Shown here: positions 1 to 8,957 of the stretch, one piece after another | Layout of the letters: every line of letters starts with the position of its first letter | Numbering within the stretch: position 1 is the first letter of the stretch | Source: an uncultured Acidovorax sp. | GTDB lineage: Bacteria > Pseudomonadota > Gammaproteobacteria > Burkholderiales > Burkholderiaceae_C | Assembly: GCA_913774955.1 (NCBI GenBank) | Contig: CAJYKV010000024.1 | Coordinates: 310,001 to 374,000, forward strand | Reading direction: 5' to 3' | DNA length: 64,000 bases | Program-made: the position numbers and the translations under genes | The notes under the pieces: generated by a model | Databases searched by the model: none | What the model was told of the DNA's origin: nothing | Seen by the model: only the letters and a program-made list of their open reading frames with translations

Positions 1-162
1 CGGGGCGTGGTCAGCAAGACGGCGCTGCTGCGCTTCCTGGACCGCGACACGCCGCCGGTGCCGCCCAGCGCGCCGGCCGGCGCACTCGCCCCCGCCATTG
101 CCACCGCCACCTCCACCTCCACAGCCTCCGCCGAATCCGGCACCGCCAGGAGCCCCGCATGA
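1..162 (+). CDS. proV: ProV, glycine betaine/proline ABC transporter ATPase, C-terminal end (partial)
   Basis: Only the last 53 codons are in the window. The reading frame opens with [16 protein letters not shown], which fits the end of the CBS-domain tail of ProV-type ATPases, and then runs into an Ala/Ser/Thr/Pro-rich tail before TGA. The stop overlaps the proW start as ATGA, so the two are translationally coupled. The identity rests on this short tail and on proW and proX following directly. The ATPase would energise osmoprotectant uptake at the inner membrane. Confidence 0.75.
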   Translation, partial: RGVVSKTALLRFLDRDTPPVPPSAPAGALAPAIATATSTSTASAESGTARSPA

Positions 163-1532
163 ACGCCACCGCCACGCATTCCCTTCCCGCCACCGCAGCC
201 GGAAGCGGCCTGCACGCCCAGGCCCCGCAGGCGACCCACGCCGCGCAGGCCGCTCCCGTGCCTGCGCCGGCACCGGATACCAACCCCTGGGCCGCCGCCG
301 GCGATGGCCCCGCCGACGTGGCCCCCACGGTCGCGCCGCAGCCGCCCGCGGCCGATGGGCCTTCCGCCGACATCCCGGCCGATCCCTGGGCCGCGACCGC
401 GGCGACCAGATCCGATGCCGGCGGCGGTGCGGACTGGCTGAACGCCTCCCCCGACGCGGCATCCGGCGCCTCGGCCTCCTCCTCTCCGCTGCCCCACGAT
501 GCGCTGGCCGGCGCGGCCGATCCGTCGCAGGCGGCCGGCGGCTTGCACCTGTCGCAGCTCTGGGACGGATCGCTCCCCGTGGAGCATTGGATCAACCAGG
601 GCCTGACCTGGACGGTCCAGCACTTCCGTCCCGCGTTCCAGGCCGTGCGCGCGCCGGTGGACGCCACGCTCGGCGGCGTGCATGCGCTGCTCACGGGCCT
701 GCCCACGCTGGGCATGGTCGCCGTGGTGGGCCTGCTGGCCTGGCAGTTCGCGGGACGCGCGCTGGCGCTGGGGGCAGTGGTCTCGCTGCTGCTGGTGGCG
801 ATGCTCGGCATCTGGCAGGAAGCGATGGTGACGCTGTCGCTGGTGCTCACCTCGCTGGCCTTCTGCCTGGTGCTCGGGCTGCCGCTGGGCATCCTGCTGG
901 CCAGCAGCGACCGCGCGCAGCGCCTGCTGCGGCCGGCGCTCGACGCCATGCAGACCACGCCCGCCTTCGTCTACCTGGTGCCCGTGGTGATGCTGTTCGG
1001 CATCGGCAACGTGCCGGGCGTGGTGGTGACCATCGTGTTCGCGCTGCCGCCGCTGGTGCGCCTCACCAACCTGGGGCTGCGGCAGGTGCGGCCCGATCTG
1101 GTGGAAGCCGCCCGGGCCTACGGGGCCTCGCCGCTGCAACTGCTCTGGAAGGTGCAGCTGCCGCTCGCGCTGCCCTCTATCATGGCCGGCGTGAACCAGG
1201 CACTGATGCTCTCGCTGTCGATGGTGGTGATCGCCTCGATGATCGCCGTCGGCGGTCTGGGCCAGATGGTGCTGCGCGGCATCGGCCGGCTGGACATGGG
1301 TCTGGCCACCGTCGGCGGCCTGGGCATCGTGCTGCTCGCGATCACGCTGGACCGCATCACGCAGGCGCTGGGCCAGCCGAAGCGCGGATCGCGCCACTGG
1401 TGGCAGACGGGCCCGGTGGGCCTGGTGGCGGCCGCGCTGCGGCGCCGCGCGCCCGCCGCATCGGCCCCGCCCGGCGCGGCCGCCGCCTCCGCCGCAGAGG
1501 ACGCGCCGCCTCTCGCAGGCGCCGCCCGCTGA
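159..1532 (+). CDS. proW: ProW, glycine betaine/proline ABC transporter permease
   Basis: Inner-membrane permease of the ProVWX osmoprotectant importer (457 aa). The hydrophobic core lies at about residues 180-420, with the ABC permease EAA loop near residues 316-346 ([20 protein letters not shown]). The first ~135 residues are Ala/Pro/Gly-rich, contain two PWAA motifs and look disordered. E. coli ProW (about 354 aa) also has an N-terminal tail, but this one is longer. The start overlaps the proV stop by 4 bp, and proX follows after 36 bp, giving a proVWX operon. The family is certain; substrate choice (glycine betaine, proline betaine or choline) is inferred from ProX. Confidence 0.93.
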   Translation: MNATATHSLPATAAGSGLHAQAPQATHAAQAAPVPAPAPDTNPWAAAGDGPADVAPTVAPQPPAADGPSADIPADPWAATAATRSDAGGGADWLNASPDAASGASASSSPLPHDALAGAADPSQAAGGLHLSQLWDGSLPVEHWINQGLTWTVQHFRPAFQAVRAPVDATLGGVHALLTGLPTLGMVAVVGLLAWQFAGRALALGAVVSLLLVAMLGIWQEAMVTLSLVLTSLAFCLVLGLPLGILLASSDRAQRLLRPALDAMQTTPAFVYLVPVVMLFGIGNVPGVVVTIVFALPPLVRLTNLGLRQVRPDLVEAARAYGASPLQLLWKVQLPLALPSIMAGVNQALMLSLSMVVIASMIAVGGLGQMVLRGIGRLDMGLATVGGLGIVLLAITLDRITQALGQPKRGSRHWWQTGPVGLVAAALRRRAPAASAPPGAAAASAAEDAPPLAGAAR

Positions 1533-1568
1533 AAGTCCGCATACCCGTTTGCATTCCAGGAGAAACCG

Positions 1569-2624
1569 ATGCCTTTCCTCTTCCGATCCTTCCGGCACCG
1601 TACCCGCCGCGCCGCTGCCGCCGCCTGCATCCTGGCGGGCGCGCTGTCGCAGACCCCTGCCCTGGCCGCGCCTGCTGCAGGCGCCCCCCCCGCGCTGCCC
1701 GGCAAGGGCGTACGGGTGCAGCCGCTGCAGAGCTCCAACGCCGAGGAGACCTTCCAGACGCTGCTCGTCTCGCGCGCCCTGCAGCAGCTCGGCTACGAGA
1801 CGCAGCCCATCAAGGAGATCGAGTACGCCACGGCCCACGTGGCGATCGCCAACGGCGACGCGACTTTCATGGCCGATCACTGGGATCCGCTGCACGCCGA
1901 CTTCTACAAGAACGCGGGCGGCGACGCAAAGCTCTGGCGCAAGGGCGCCTACTCGCCCAACGCGGTGCAGGGCTACCTGATCGACCGCAAGACCGCCGAG
2001 CAGTACCACATCACGCACCTCGACCAGCTCAAGGACTCGAAGCTCGCCGCGCTGTTCGACGCCAACGGCGACGGCCGCGCCGACCTCACGGGCTGCAACC
2101 CGGGCTGGGGCTGCGAGGGCGTGATCGATCACCAGCTGAAGGATTTCGGGCTCTCGCGCACGGTGACGCACGTGCAGGGCAGCTACGCAGCGCTGATGGC
2201 GGACACGATCGCGCGCTACAAGCAGGGCAAGCCCATCCTCTACTACACCTGGACGCCCTACTGGGTGAGCGGCGTGCTGCGCCCCGGCCGGGACGTGGTG
2301 TGGCTGCAGGTGCCCCGCTCCTCGCTGCCGGGCGAGCAGGCCGGCATCGACACGAAGCTGCCGGACGGCAAGAACTACGGCTTCATCCCGAACGTGCAGA
2401 AGATCGTCGCCAACAAGGCCTTCGCCGACAAGAACCCGGCCGCCGCGAAGCTCTTCGAAGTGATGCAGCTGCCCGTGGCCGACATCAACGCGCAGAACCT
2501 CGCGATGCGCAACGGCCAGGCCCGGCAGGCCGACATCGAGCGCCATGTGGACGGCTGGATCCGCGCGCACCAGGCTGCGTTCGACGGCTGGCTCCGGCAG
2601 GCCCGCGAGGCCGCCGCGCGCTGA
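1569..2624 (+). CDS. proX: ProX, periplasmic glycine betaine-binding protein
   Basis: Substrate-binding protein of the ProVWX importer (351 aa). It starts with an Arg-rich n-region and a hydrophobic Ala-rich signal segment ending near residue 35 ([10 protein letters not shown]). Tryptophans that form the betaine-binding cage in E. coli ProX have clear counterparts in [15 protein letters not shown] and YYTWTPYWV. The CNPGWGC pair of cysteines is also kept and probably forms a disulfide. AGGAG lies just upstream of the ATG. It is the third gene of proVWX; the gene ends 11 bp before the convergent LysR gene. Length matches the family. Confidence 0.94.
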   Translation: MPFLFRSFRHRTRRAAAAACILAGALSQTPALAAPAAGAPPALPGKGVRVQPLQSSNAEETFQTLLVSRALQQLGYETQPIKEIEYATAHVAIANGDATFMADHWDPLHADFYKNAGGDAKLWRKGAYSPNAVQGYLIDRKTAEQYHITHLDQLKDSKLAALFDANGDGRADLTGCNPGWGCEGVIDHQLKDFGLSRTVTHVQGSYAALMADTIARYKQGKPILYYTWTPYWVSGVLRPGRDVVWLQVPRSSLPGEQAGIDTKLPDGKNYGFIPNVQKIVANKAFADKNPAAAKLFEVMQLPVADINAQNLAMRNGQARQADIERHVDGWIRAHQAAFDGWLRQAREAAAR

Positions 2625-2635
2625 GCGGGGCCCGG

Positions 2636-3556
2636 TCAGGCGCCCTCGCCACCCGTCTGGAACACGCGCGAGAAATCGCAGCAGTCCTGGGCGAGCATGA
2701 CGATCGAGGCCACCAGCGCGCTGCGGTGGCCGCCCTTGTGCAGCGCCACGTAGGGCACCGGCGGCAGCGCGGGCTCGACCTGCAGCACTTCGAGCATGCC
2801 GGCCGCGACCAGCGGCGCCAGGCAATCCCGCGGCAGGTAGGCCACGCCCAGGCCGGAAACGGCGAGCCCCGTCAGCGCGACGAGGTTGCTCACCACGATC
2901 GAGTCGGCGGGCTCCACGCCGCGCTCGGCCATCCACGCGTCGTAGATGCGCCCCGTGCCGGAATTGCTGCCCTGCACCAGCATGCGGTGGCGCGCGAGTT
3001 CGTGCAGGCGCACCGGTCCGCGCCCCGTGCCGCGCACGAGGCCGGGCTTGCCCATCCACGCGCTGTCCACGCGGCCCACGCGGGTGGCGACGAGGCGCGC
3101 GTCGTCGAACGCGTCAGGCAGGATCGCCAGGTCGATTTCGTCGGCCAGGAGCTTGTCGCGCAGCGGCAGGCTGCCGTCCACGTCGGGCTCCAGGATCACC
3201 TTCGGGTAGTGCGCGCGCACCTGCGCCACGAGCCGCGGCAGCCAGGTCATCGCGGTGAGCTCCGTCACGCCCAGGCGCAGCCGCCGCTCGACCACGCCGG
3301 GCTTGCCGAACTGTTCCACGGCCGCATCGCGCTGATCGAGCAGCTTGCGGGCGATGACGAACATCTCCTCGCCCTTTTCCGTCAGCCGCGCCGTGCGCAG
3401 GCTGCGATCGAAGAGCGGCGTGTCGAACAATTGCTCCAGCTCCTGGATGCGCTTGGACACGGCCGACTGCGTGGTGTGCAGCTTGTGGGCCGCGGGCCCG
3501 AAGCCGCCGAGCTGCACGATCCAGTAGAGCGCTTCGAGCTGCTTGAAAGTCATCAT
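2636..3556 (-). CDS. LysR-family transcriptional regulator
   Basis: A 306-aa LysR-type regulator. The N-terminal winged helix-turn-helix spans about residues 3-62 (FKQLEALYWIVQLGGFGPAA, then TTQSAVSKRIQELE), followed by the linker helix and a LysR substrate-binding domain. It is transcribed away from the binding-protein/PLP-enzyme pair that starts 182 bp beyond its start codon, the usual layout for a LysR regulator and its target. The shared gap holds an inverted repeat that may be its operator. The inducer is unknown; an amino acid or derivative is suggested by the neighbours. Confidence 0.9.
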   Translation of the reverse strand: MMTFKQLEALYWIVQLGGFGPAAHKLHTTQSAVSKRIQELEQLFDTPLFDRSLRTARLTEKGEEMFVIARKLLDQRDAAVEQFGKPGVVERRLRLGVTELTAMTWLPRLVAQVRAHYPKVILEPDVDGSLPLRDKLLADEIDLAILPDAFDDARLVATRVGRVDSAWMGKPGLVRGTGRGPVRLHELARHRMLVQGSNSGTGRIYDAWMAERGVEPADSIVVSNLVALTGLAVSGLGVAYLPRDCLAPLVAAGMLEVLQVEPALPPVPYVALHKGGHRSALVASIVMLAQDCCDFSRVFQTGGEGA

Positions 3557-3623
3557 GGGGAAGGCCTCTTCACGGCGGAGTGCGTGCGGGGTGCACAGAG
3601 GCTCGCAGCGCCGCGTTTAACAT

Positions 3624-3658
3624 CGATTTTTCTCATGCGATTCGAGCACAAAAAATCG
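3624..3658. promoter_or_regulatory. Inverted repeat in the LysR/binding-protein divergent gap
   Basis: CGATTTTT and AAAAAATCG face each other across 18 bp, in the AT-richest part of an otherwise GC-rich region. The site lies midway between the divergent starts at 3556 and 3739. It is a candidate LysR operator or promoter element; no classical T-N11-A box was clearly seen. Confidence 0.35.
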
Positions 3659-3738
3659 CTTTTTTCCAATCATCGCGGCTTTCAGAATGCATTCAGTCCA
3701 GGCACCCCGCCCTGCCCCGTGATCCCCAGGAGACCCCG

Positions 3739-4659
3739 ATGACCATCCGCCGCCCGATCCTTTCCGCCCTGCCCGCGCTGTGCGCCGCCTTCGCGGCCCT
3801 GCTGGCGGCCGCCCCTGCCTCCGCCCAGGAGATCGATACCCTGCGCAAGATCCAGGACAGCGGCACCATCGTGATCGGCAACCGCGACAGCTCCATCCCG
3901 TTCTCGTACAAGCCGACGGGCAGCGGCGAGCCGGTGGGTTTCTCCAACGACATCTGCCTGAAGATCGTGGACGCGGTGAAGGCCAGGCTCGGCCTGCCCG
4001 CGCTGCGCGTGCAGTACATGCTGCTCAACTCCACCAACCGCATTCCGCTGATGCAGAACGGCACGGTGGACCTCGACTGCGCCACCACCACGAATTCGGT
4101 GGCCCGCCAGCAGCAGGTGGCGTTCGCGCCCAGCCATTTCGTGACCAACATCACCGTCGCGGTGAAGAAGGACTCCGGCATCCAGTCGCTCGCCGACCTG
4201 GGCGGCAAGACGGTGGCCACCGTGGCCGGCAGCACCTCGATGCAGCTGCTGCGCGGCCTGCGCCGCTCCGAGAAGATGGACGTGCAGGAAGTCTCGGGCA
4301 AGGACACGGCCGATGCGTTCCTGCTGCTCGCCAACGGCCGGGCGCAGGCCTACGTGCTCGACGACGTGCAGCTCGCCGGCCTGATCGCCACCGCCCCCAA
4401 CCCCGGCGACTACCGCATCCTGAAGGACGTGGTGCTGCGCCAGGAGCCCTATGGGATCATGCTGCGCAAGAACGATCCGGCCTTCCAGGCGGTGGTGGAC
4501 CAGGCCGTCACGCAGCTCATGAAGACGGGCGAGATGGAAAAGCTCTACGCACGGTGGTTCACGCAGCCGATCCCGCCGAGCAACGTGAACCTCAATTTCC
4601 CGATGACCGACGCCGTGCGCGAGGCCTACCGCAACCCCAACAACAAGGGCGTGCAATGA
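3739..4659 (+). CDS. Amino-acid ABC transporter substrate-binding protein (GltI-like)
   Basis: Periplasmic solute-binding protein family 3 (306 aa). The start at 3739 has CCAGGAG upstream and gives a standard signal peptide ending ASAQE near residue 30, whereas the in-frame codons before it do not look like a leader. The mature protein begins IDTLRKIQDSGTIVIGNRDS and contains PFSY and the GFSNDI segment typical of GltI/AatJ glutamate-aspartate binding proteins. The stop overlaps the next start by 4 bp (ATGA). No permease or ATPase gene is adjacent, so it is an orphan binding protein in this window. Ligand is inferred, not shown. Confidence 0.88.
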   Translation: MTIRRPILSALPALCAAFAALLAAAPASAQEIDTLRKIQDSGTIVIGNRDSSIPFSYKPTGSGEPVGFSNDICLKIVDAVKARLGLPALRVQYMLLNSTNRIPLMQNGTVDLDCATTTNSVARQQQVAFAPSHFVTNITVAVKKDSGIQSLADLGGKTVATVAGSTSMQLLRGLRRSEKMDVQEVSGKDTADAFLLLANGRAQAYVLDDVQLAGLIATAPNPGDYRILKDVVLRQEPYGIMLRKNDPAFQAVVDQAVTQLMKTGEMEKLYARWFTQPIPPSNVNLNFPMTDAVREAYRNPNNKGVQ

Positions 4660-6011
4660 GCGCGGCCCCTCTGCATGGCGCGGGTGCCGCCCACCCGCAG
4701 GGCCTGCTGTTCCCGCCGCCGCTGATGGCCGAGGTGCGCGGGCGCTTCCTGCACGTGGACCACGACCACCATGGCCGCGAACGCCTCTACTTCGACAACG
4801 CGGGCGGGTCGCTGCGCCTGCGCGCCGCGGTGGAGCGTTTCGCGCAGGTGGACGCGGTGCCCGACAACACCGAGCGCATCCACGACACGGCGCGCGAGCT
4901 GCAGGACGTGCAGGCCCGCGGCGCGGACGACCTGCGCATGCTGCTGAACGCCCGCGGCGGCAGCGTGTACGCAGCGCTCACCGCCTCCGGCGCGATGTTC
5001 GACATGGTGCGCGCCGTGGCGGAGAACGTGCCGGGCACCAACATGGTCACCACCGTGCTGGAACACCCGTCGGCCTACGATGCGATGGAGCGCTATGCCC
5101 GCGAGACCGGGCGCGAACTGCGCGTGGCCCCGAGCAATCCCGCCACCGGCGGTGTGGACGTGGAGGCGATCGCGCGGCTCGTCGACGACGGCACCTGCGT
5201 GCTGAACGTGATCCATGCCTCCAACATCTCGGGCGCCAAGCTGGATCTGCCCGCCATCGTGCGCGCCGCGCGCGCCATCCGGCCCGATCTGTACATCCTG
5301 GTGGATGCCGTGCAGCACGCGCCGCACGGCCTGATCGACCTGCAGGCCGCGCCGGTGGACGGCATCAACATCGCGCCCTACAAGTTCTTCGGCTGCCGCG
5401 GCTCGGGCTTCGCCTGGCTGTCCGACCGGGCGGCCGCGCTGCCGCACCACAAGCTTTCGGGCAAGCCCGCCGGCTACTGGGACCTGGGCAGCACCTCGCC
5501 CTGGCAGTTCGCGGTGATGACCGAGATCGTGGACTACGTGTGCTGGATCGGCACCCATCCCCAGGGCGGCGGGGCGGCCGCCGATGCACCGCGGCGCGAA
5601 CGTTTCGCGGCCGGCATCGAGAGCATCGAGCTGCACGAGCGGGCCCTGCTGCGGCGCCTGCTCGCGGGCGGCGGCGACGGCGGCCCCCCGGGGCTGCGGG
5701 CGCAGCCGGGCGTGCAGGTGTTCCTCGACCACGACGACCTCGTGCGGCGCGACCTCATCATCGCCATCGGCTTCGAGCATCTGGAGTGCACCGATGCCGT
5801 GCGCGAATACGCGCAGCGCGGCATCACCGTCTACGAGCGCAGCATCGCGAGCATCTACTCGCGCCGCATGCTCGACTCGTTCGGCATCGCGGGCGCGGTG
5901 CGCGTGTCGCCGCTGCACTGCCACACCCCGGCCGACGTGGACCGCTTCCTGCGCGCCACGCAGGACATCGCACGGGCGCATGCCAAGGCTCCGGAGGCGG
6001 CGGCGCTCTAG
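4656..6011 (+). CDS. Class V aminotransferase-fold PLP enzyme (cysteine desulfurase-like)
   Basis: A 451-aa fold-type I PLP enzyme. Visible signatures: YFDNAGGS (residues 45-52), the cofactor-contacting aspartate and histidine in LVDAVQHAPHG (D217, H221), and the Schiff-base lysine in NIAPYKFFG (K243). It is closest in look to the SufS/CsdA/kynureninase-like branch of class V. The usual catalytic cysteine loop of desulfurases is not evident, so cysteine desulfurase activity should not be assumed. Translational overlap with the binding-protein gene and the divergent LysR gene suggest a catabolic module for an amino acid or amine. Substrate unknown. Confidence 0.82.
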   Translation: MSAAPLHGAGAAHPQGLLFPPPLMAEVRGRFLHVDHDHHGRERLYFDNAGGSLRLRAAVERFAQVDAVPDNTERIHDTARELQDVQARGADDLRMLLNARGGSVYAALTASGAMFDMVRAVAENVPGTNMVTTVLEHPSAYDAMERYARETGRELRVAPSNPATGGVDVEAIARLVDDGTCVLNVIHASNISGAKLDLPAIVRAARAIRPDLYILVDAVQHAPHGLIDLQAAPVDGINIAPYKFFGCRGSGFAWLSDRAAALPHHKLSGKPAGYWDLGSTSPWQFAVMTEIVDYVCWIGTHPQGGGAAADAPRRERFAAGIESIELHERALLRRLLAGGGDGGPPGLRAQPGVQVFLDHDDLVRRDLIIAIGFEHLECTDAVREYAQRGITVYERSIASIYSRRMLDSFGIAGAVRVSPLHCHTPADVDRFLRATQDIARAHAKAPEAAAL

Positions 6012-6095
6012 CTCGCGGCCGCGCCCGGCAGGGCGCAATTTTTCTCCCGGATTGGCCTGCACAGTCGGGCTTTTCGCCACTTTCCAGGAGAACCC

Positions 6096-6470
6096 ATGGC
6101 CCTGCCGCCGCCCGACTTCCACGCCCTGTCTGCCGACGCATCCGCTCCGGCGGCCAACACCCGCCGCCGCGCCGGCACGCCGGCCAGCCCGTCGGCATGC
6201 GAGCTGCCGCTCGCGGCCTTCGCCGTGGCGGCGCTCCTCTACGCGGGCATCGCCACCGCCCAACCCGCCCCCGGTGAAGGCCACCGGCCGCCCCCGCCGC
6301 CGCCCGAGGCGTACACCGCCTGCCAGGGCCGGACCGAAGGCGCAGCGGTCACGCTCACGATGCCCGATGGCAAGACACTGCCGGGCACTTGCCGCACAAT
6401 GAACGGTTCCCTCGTGGCCCAGCCCGCGGGTGGCCCGCCGGGCGCCGGCGGACCCCCGCCCGCCCGCTGA
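6096..6470 (+). CDS. Small exported protein with a conserved-looking cysteine pair, unknown function
   Basis: A 124-aa protein with a strong ribosome site (CCAGGAG) before its ATG. Residues 1-34 are polar and Ala/Pro-rich, residues 35-52 form one hydrophobic segment (LPLAAFAVAALLYAGIATA) that could be a signal or anchor, then a proline run leads to a compact part. That part has two cysteines framing a DGKTLPG turn (TACQGRTEGAAVTLTMPDGK, then GTCR) and may form a disulfide. The tail is Gly/Pro-rich. It sits 27 bp before a sensor kinase and is probably cotranscribed with it. I recognise no named family; a periplasmic accessory of the two-component system is a guess from position. Confidence 0.65.
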   Translation: MALPPPDFHALSADASAPAANTRRRAGTPASPSACELPLAAFAVAALLYAGIATAQPAPGEGHRPPPPPPEAYTACQGRTEGAAVTLTMPDGKTLPGTCRTMNGSLVAQPAGGPPGAGGPPPAR

Positions 6471-6497
6471 CACACCGCCGCTCCGCCCCGTTCGCCG

Positions 6498-8144
6498 ATG
6501 CCCCGTCTCACCCTGCAAAGCAAAGCCTTCATCGCGCTCAGCATCCTGCTGGCCGTGCTGCTGGCGCTCTTCATGGGATTTTCCCGGCTGGGCCTGCAGC
6601 GGGGCCTGGGCCCCTACATCGCGGAAATCGAACTGGGCCGGCTGGACTGGCTCGCGGTACGGCTGGAACGCGCCTACGTGCTGCACGGCGGCTGGGACAC
6701 GCTGCGCACCCAGCCCGCACTCTGGCGGCAGATGCACAAGCCCGGCGAGCTGCCCCGGGCGACCTTCGGCCCCACGCCTCCCGGCAAGCGCGACGGGCCG
6801 GGCACGGGGACCGGCAGCGGTGCGCCCGCAGCGCAGCAGGACATGGGCATGGCCAGCGCATCCTCCATGTGCGGCAGCGATTCCACGGCGTCGGGCGACG
6901 GCGGCCTGCCGCCCACCGCGGGCGCGGTCCCCGGCGAGGGCGCCCTGCCGGGGCGGCCATCGGGGGCCCAGCCGCCGCCCGACCCGTCGGGCCATGCGCT
7001 CTCGATGCGGCTGGGCCTGATCGACGGCCAGCGCAACGTCGTCGCGGGCATGGAGCCGCAGCCCGGCTCCGCCCGGCGCGTGCTGCGCGGCCCGCGCGGC
7101 GAAGCCATCGGCCAACTCGTATTGCTGCCGCCGCTGGACGTGGAAACCGATGCGGACCAGGCCTTCCTGCGCCAGCAACTGGTGTTCGTGGCCTGGACGG
7201 GCGCCGCCGGCCTGGCGCTTGCGCTGGCACTCTCCTGGTGGCTGGCGCGGCGCTGGCTCGCCCCGGTGGGCGCGCTGGTGCACGGCGCCCGCCAGGTGGC
7301 GGCCGGCCGGCTGGACACGCGCGTGCCGGTGGATGGCGACGACGAACTGGCGCACCTGGCATCCACCTTCAACGACATGGCCGAACAGCTCGCGGGCATG
7401 GAGGCCTCGCGCCGGCAGTGGATCGGCGACGTGGCGCACGAGCTGCGCACCCCGCTGGCCGCGATGCGCGCCGAGATCGAGGCCGTGCAGGACGGCATCC
7501 GGCCGTTCGACGGCAGCACCGCGCTGCGCCTGCACCGCCAGGTGATGCGGCTGATCCAGCTGGTCGGCGACCTGCGCGCCAGCCTGGATGCCGCGGGCGA
7601 GGCCATGCCCGCGGCCCTGGTGCCCCTGCGTCCGCTTCCGCTGCTGGCCGAGGCGGTCGCCTCGATGCAGGCCCGCTTCGACAACGCCGCCATCGCGCTC
7701 GACACCTCGGCGCTCGACGCCTGGGCCGCCGATTCCATGCACAGCGCGGACGCGCTGGTACGGGGCGATGCGGCCCAGCTGCACCGCGTGTACCTCAACC
7801 TGCTGGAGAACAGCCTGCGCTACACCGAGGCCGGCGGCCGGCTGTGCATCGCGGCGCGCATCGAGCGTTCCTCCGCCGAGGGCAGCGCGCAGCTGGTGCT
7901 GCAATGGGACGACACCGCGCCGGGCGTGCCGGCCCAGGAACTGCCGCGCGTGTTCGACCGCTTCTACCGCGCCGAAGCCTCCCGCACGCGGGCCGCGGGC
8001 GACACCGGCGGATCGGGCCTGGGCCTCGCGATCTGCCGGGCCATCGTGCAGGCCCACGGCGGCCGGATCACCGCCGAGGCCTCGCCGCTCGGCGGCCTGC
8101 GCATCCTTCTCATCCTTCCCCTGCTGGAGACTCCCCGTCCATGA
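6498..8144 (+). CDS. Sensor histidine kinase (BaeS-like)
   Basis: A 548-aa membrane sensor kinase. Transmembrane segments lie at about 8-28 and 228-251, enclosing a periplasmic region whose residues ~93-165 are Gly/Ser/Pro-rich and look like an inserted disordered stretch. A HAMP domain (about 250-300) follows, then the phospho-acceptor His315 in GDVAHELRTPL, the N box NLLENSLRYTEAGG, and the G boxes DDTAPGVP and GGSGLGLAI. All catalytic motifs are intact. The stop overlaps the response-regulator start by 4 bp. The family resembles BaeS envelope-stress sensors; the signal is unknown. Confidence 0.9.
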   Translation: MPRLTLQSKAFIALSILLAVLLALFMGFSRLGLQRGLGPYIAEIELGRLDWLAVRLERAYVLHGGWDTLRTQPALWRQMHKPGELPRATFGPTPPGKRDGPGTGTGSGAPAAQQDMGMASASSMCGSDSTASGDGGLPPTAGAVPGEGALPGRPSGAQPPPDPSGHALSMRLGLIDGQRNVVAGMEPQPGSARRVLRGPRGEAIGQLVLLPPLDVETDADQAFLRQQLVFVAWTGAAGLALALALSWWLARRWLAPVGALVHGARQVAAGRLDTRVPVDGDDELAHLASTFNDMAEQLAGMEASRRQWIGDVAHELRTPLAAMRAEIEAVQDGIRPFDGSTALRLHRQVMRLIQLVGDLRASLDAAGEAMPAALVPLRPLPLLAEAVASMQARFDNAAIALDTSALDAWAADSMHSADALVRGDAAQLHRVYLNLLENSLRYTEAGGRLCIAARIERSSAEGSAQLVLQWDDTAPGVPAQELPRVFDRFYRAEASRTRAAGDTGGSGLGLAICRAIVQAHGGRITAEASPLGGLRILLILPLLETPRP

Positions 8145-8845
8145 ACGACGCTCCCCAACGCATCCTCGTGGTCGAAGACGAGCCCGACATCGCGGCCGTC
8201 GTGATCGACTATCTGCGCCACTCGGGCTTCGTGGCCGAACACGTGGCCGACGGCGCCACGGCGCTGCAGCGCCTGTCCGGCCCGACGCCGCCGGACCTCA
8301 CCCTGCTGGACATCATGCTGCCCGGCATGGACGGGCTCGACGTGCTGCGCCAGGCCCGCCGCCATACCGACCGGCCCATCATCCTGGTCACCGCGCGCGT
8401 GGAGGAGGTCGACCGCCTGATCGGGCTGGAGCTGGGCGCGGACGACTACATCTGCAAGCCCTTCTCCCCGCGCGAGGTGGTGGCCCGTGTGCGCACCGTG
8501 CTGCGCCGCACCGCGGCCGGCGACGCCAGCACCGCCGCGGCGCAGGACCCGCTGCTGGTGCTCGACGAGGCGTTCTGGCAGGTGATGCTGCGCGGCACGC
8601 CGGTGGCCCTGACGCCGCGCGAGTTCCGGCTGCTGCAGGCGCTGGCGAGCCAGCGCGGCCGCATCTTCTCGCGCGCCCAGCTGCTCGACATGGCCTACGA
8701 CGACACGCTCGACGTGAACGAGCGCGCGATCGACAGCCATATCAAGAACCTGCGCCGCAAACTGCGCGCCGCCGACGGCAGCGACCACGAATGGATCCGC
8801 TCGGTGTACGGGGTGGGCTTTTCCTTCGAACCCCCGGCGGATTGA
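8141..8845 (+). CDS. OmpR/PhoB-family response regulator (BaeR-like)
   Basis: A 234-aa regulator. The receiver domain has the acidic pocket VVEDEPD, the phosphorylated aspartate D57 (LTLLDIMLPGMDG), and the conserved lysine K106 (YICKPFSPRE). The C-terminal winged helix has the typical LTPREFRLLQALA, RAIDSHIKNLRRKL and VYGVGFSF segments. It is the partner of the kinase just upstream (4-bp overlap). A short hairpin with six Ts follows 10 bp after the stop, so the three-gene unit ends here. Confidence 0.93.
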   Translation: MNDAPQRILVVEDEPDIAAVVIDYLRHSGFVAEHVADGATALQRLSGPTPPDLTLLDIMLPGMDGLDVLRQARRHTDRPIILVTARVEEVDRLIGLELGADDYICKPFSPREVVARVRTVLRRTAAGDASTAAAQDPLLVLDEAFWQVMLRGTPVALTPREFRLLQALASQRGRIFSRAQLLDMAYDDTLDVNERAIDSHIKNLRRKLRAADGSDHEWIRSVYGVGFSFEPPAD

Positions 8846-8855
8846 CGGGACCGGG

Positions 8856-8873
8856 GCGACGGGTCGCTTTTTT
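8856..8873 (+). terminator. Rho-independent terminator after the response regulator
   Basis: GCGA and TCGC pair around a CGGG loop and are followed by six Ts, 10 bp after the stop codon. The stem is short but GC-rich. Confidence 0.55.
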
Positions 8874-8957
8874 CCCACCGGCAGGCTCCGGTCCTTCCTA
8901 CACACGGGTGGCGCGGATCGGGGTGTGATGTGCACAGTTCCGCACTCCACGCCCGCC

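Noticed and set aside
4626-8057. Very long open frame on the minus strand across the PLP enzyme and kinase genes
   Set aside because: It is an antisense frame with His/Arg/Gly-rich low-information sequence, typical of high-GC DNA. The plus-strand genes have clear family motifs and ribosome sites.
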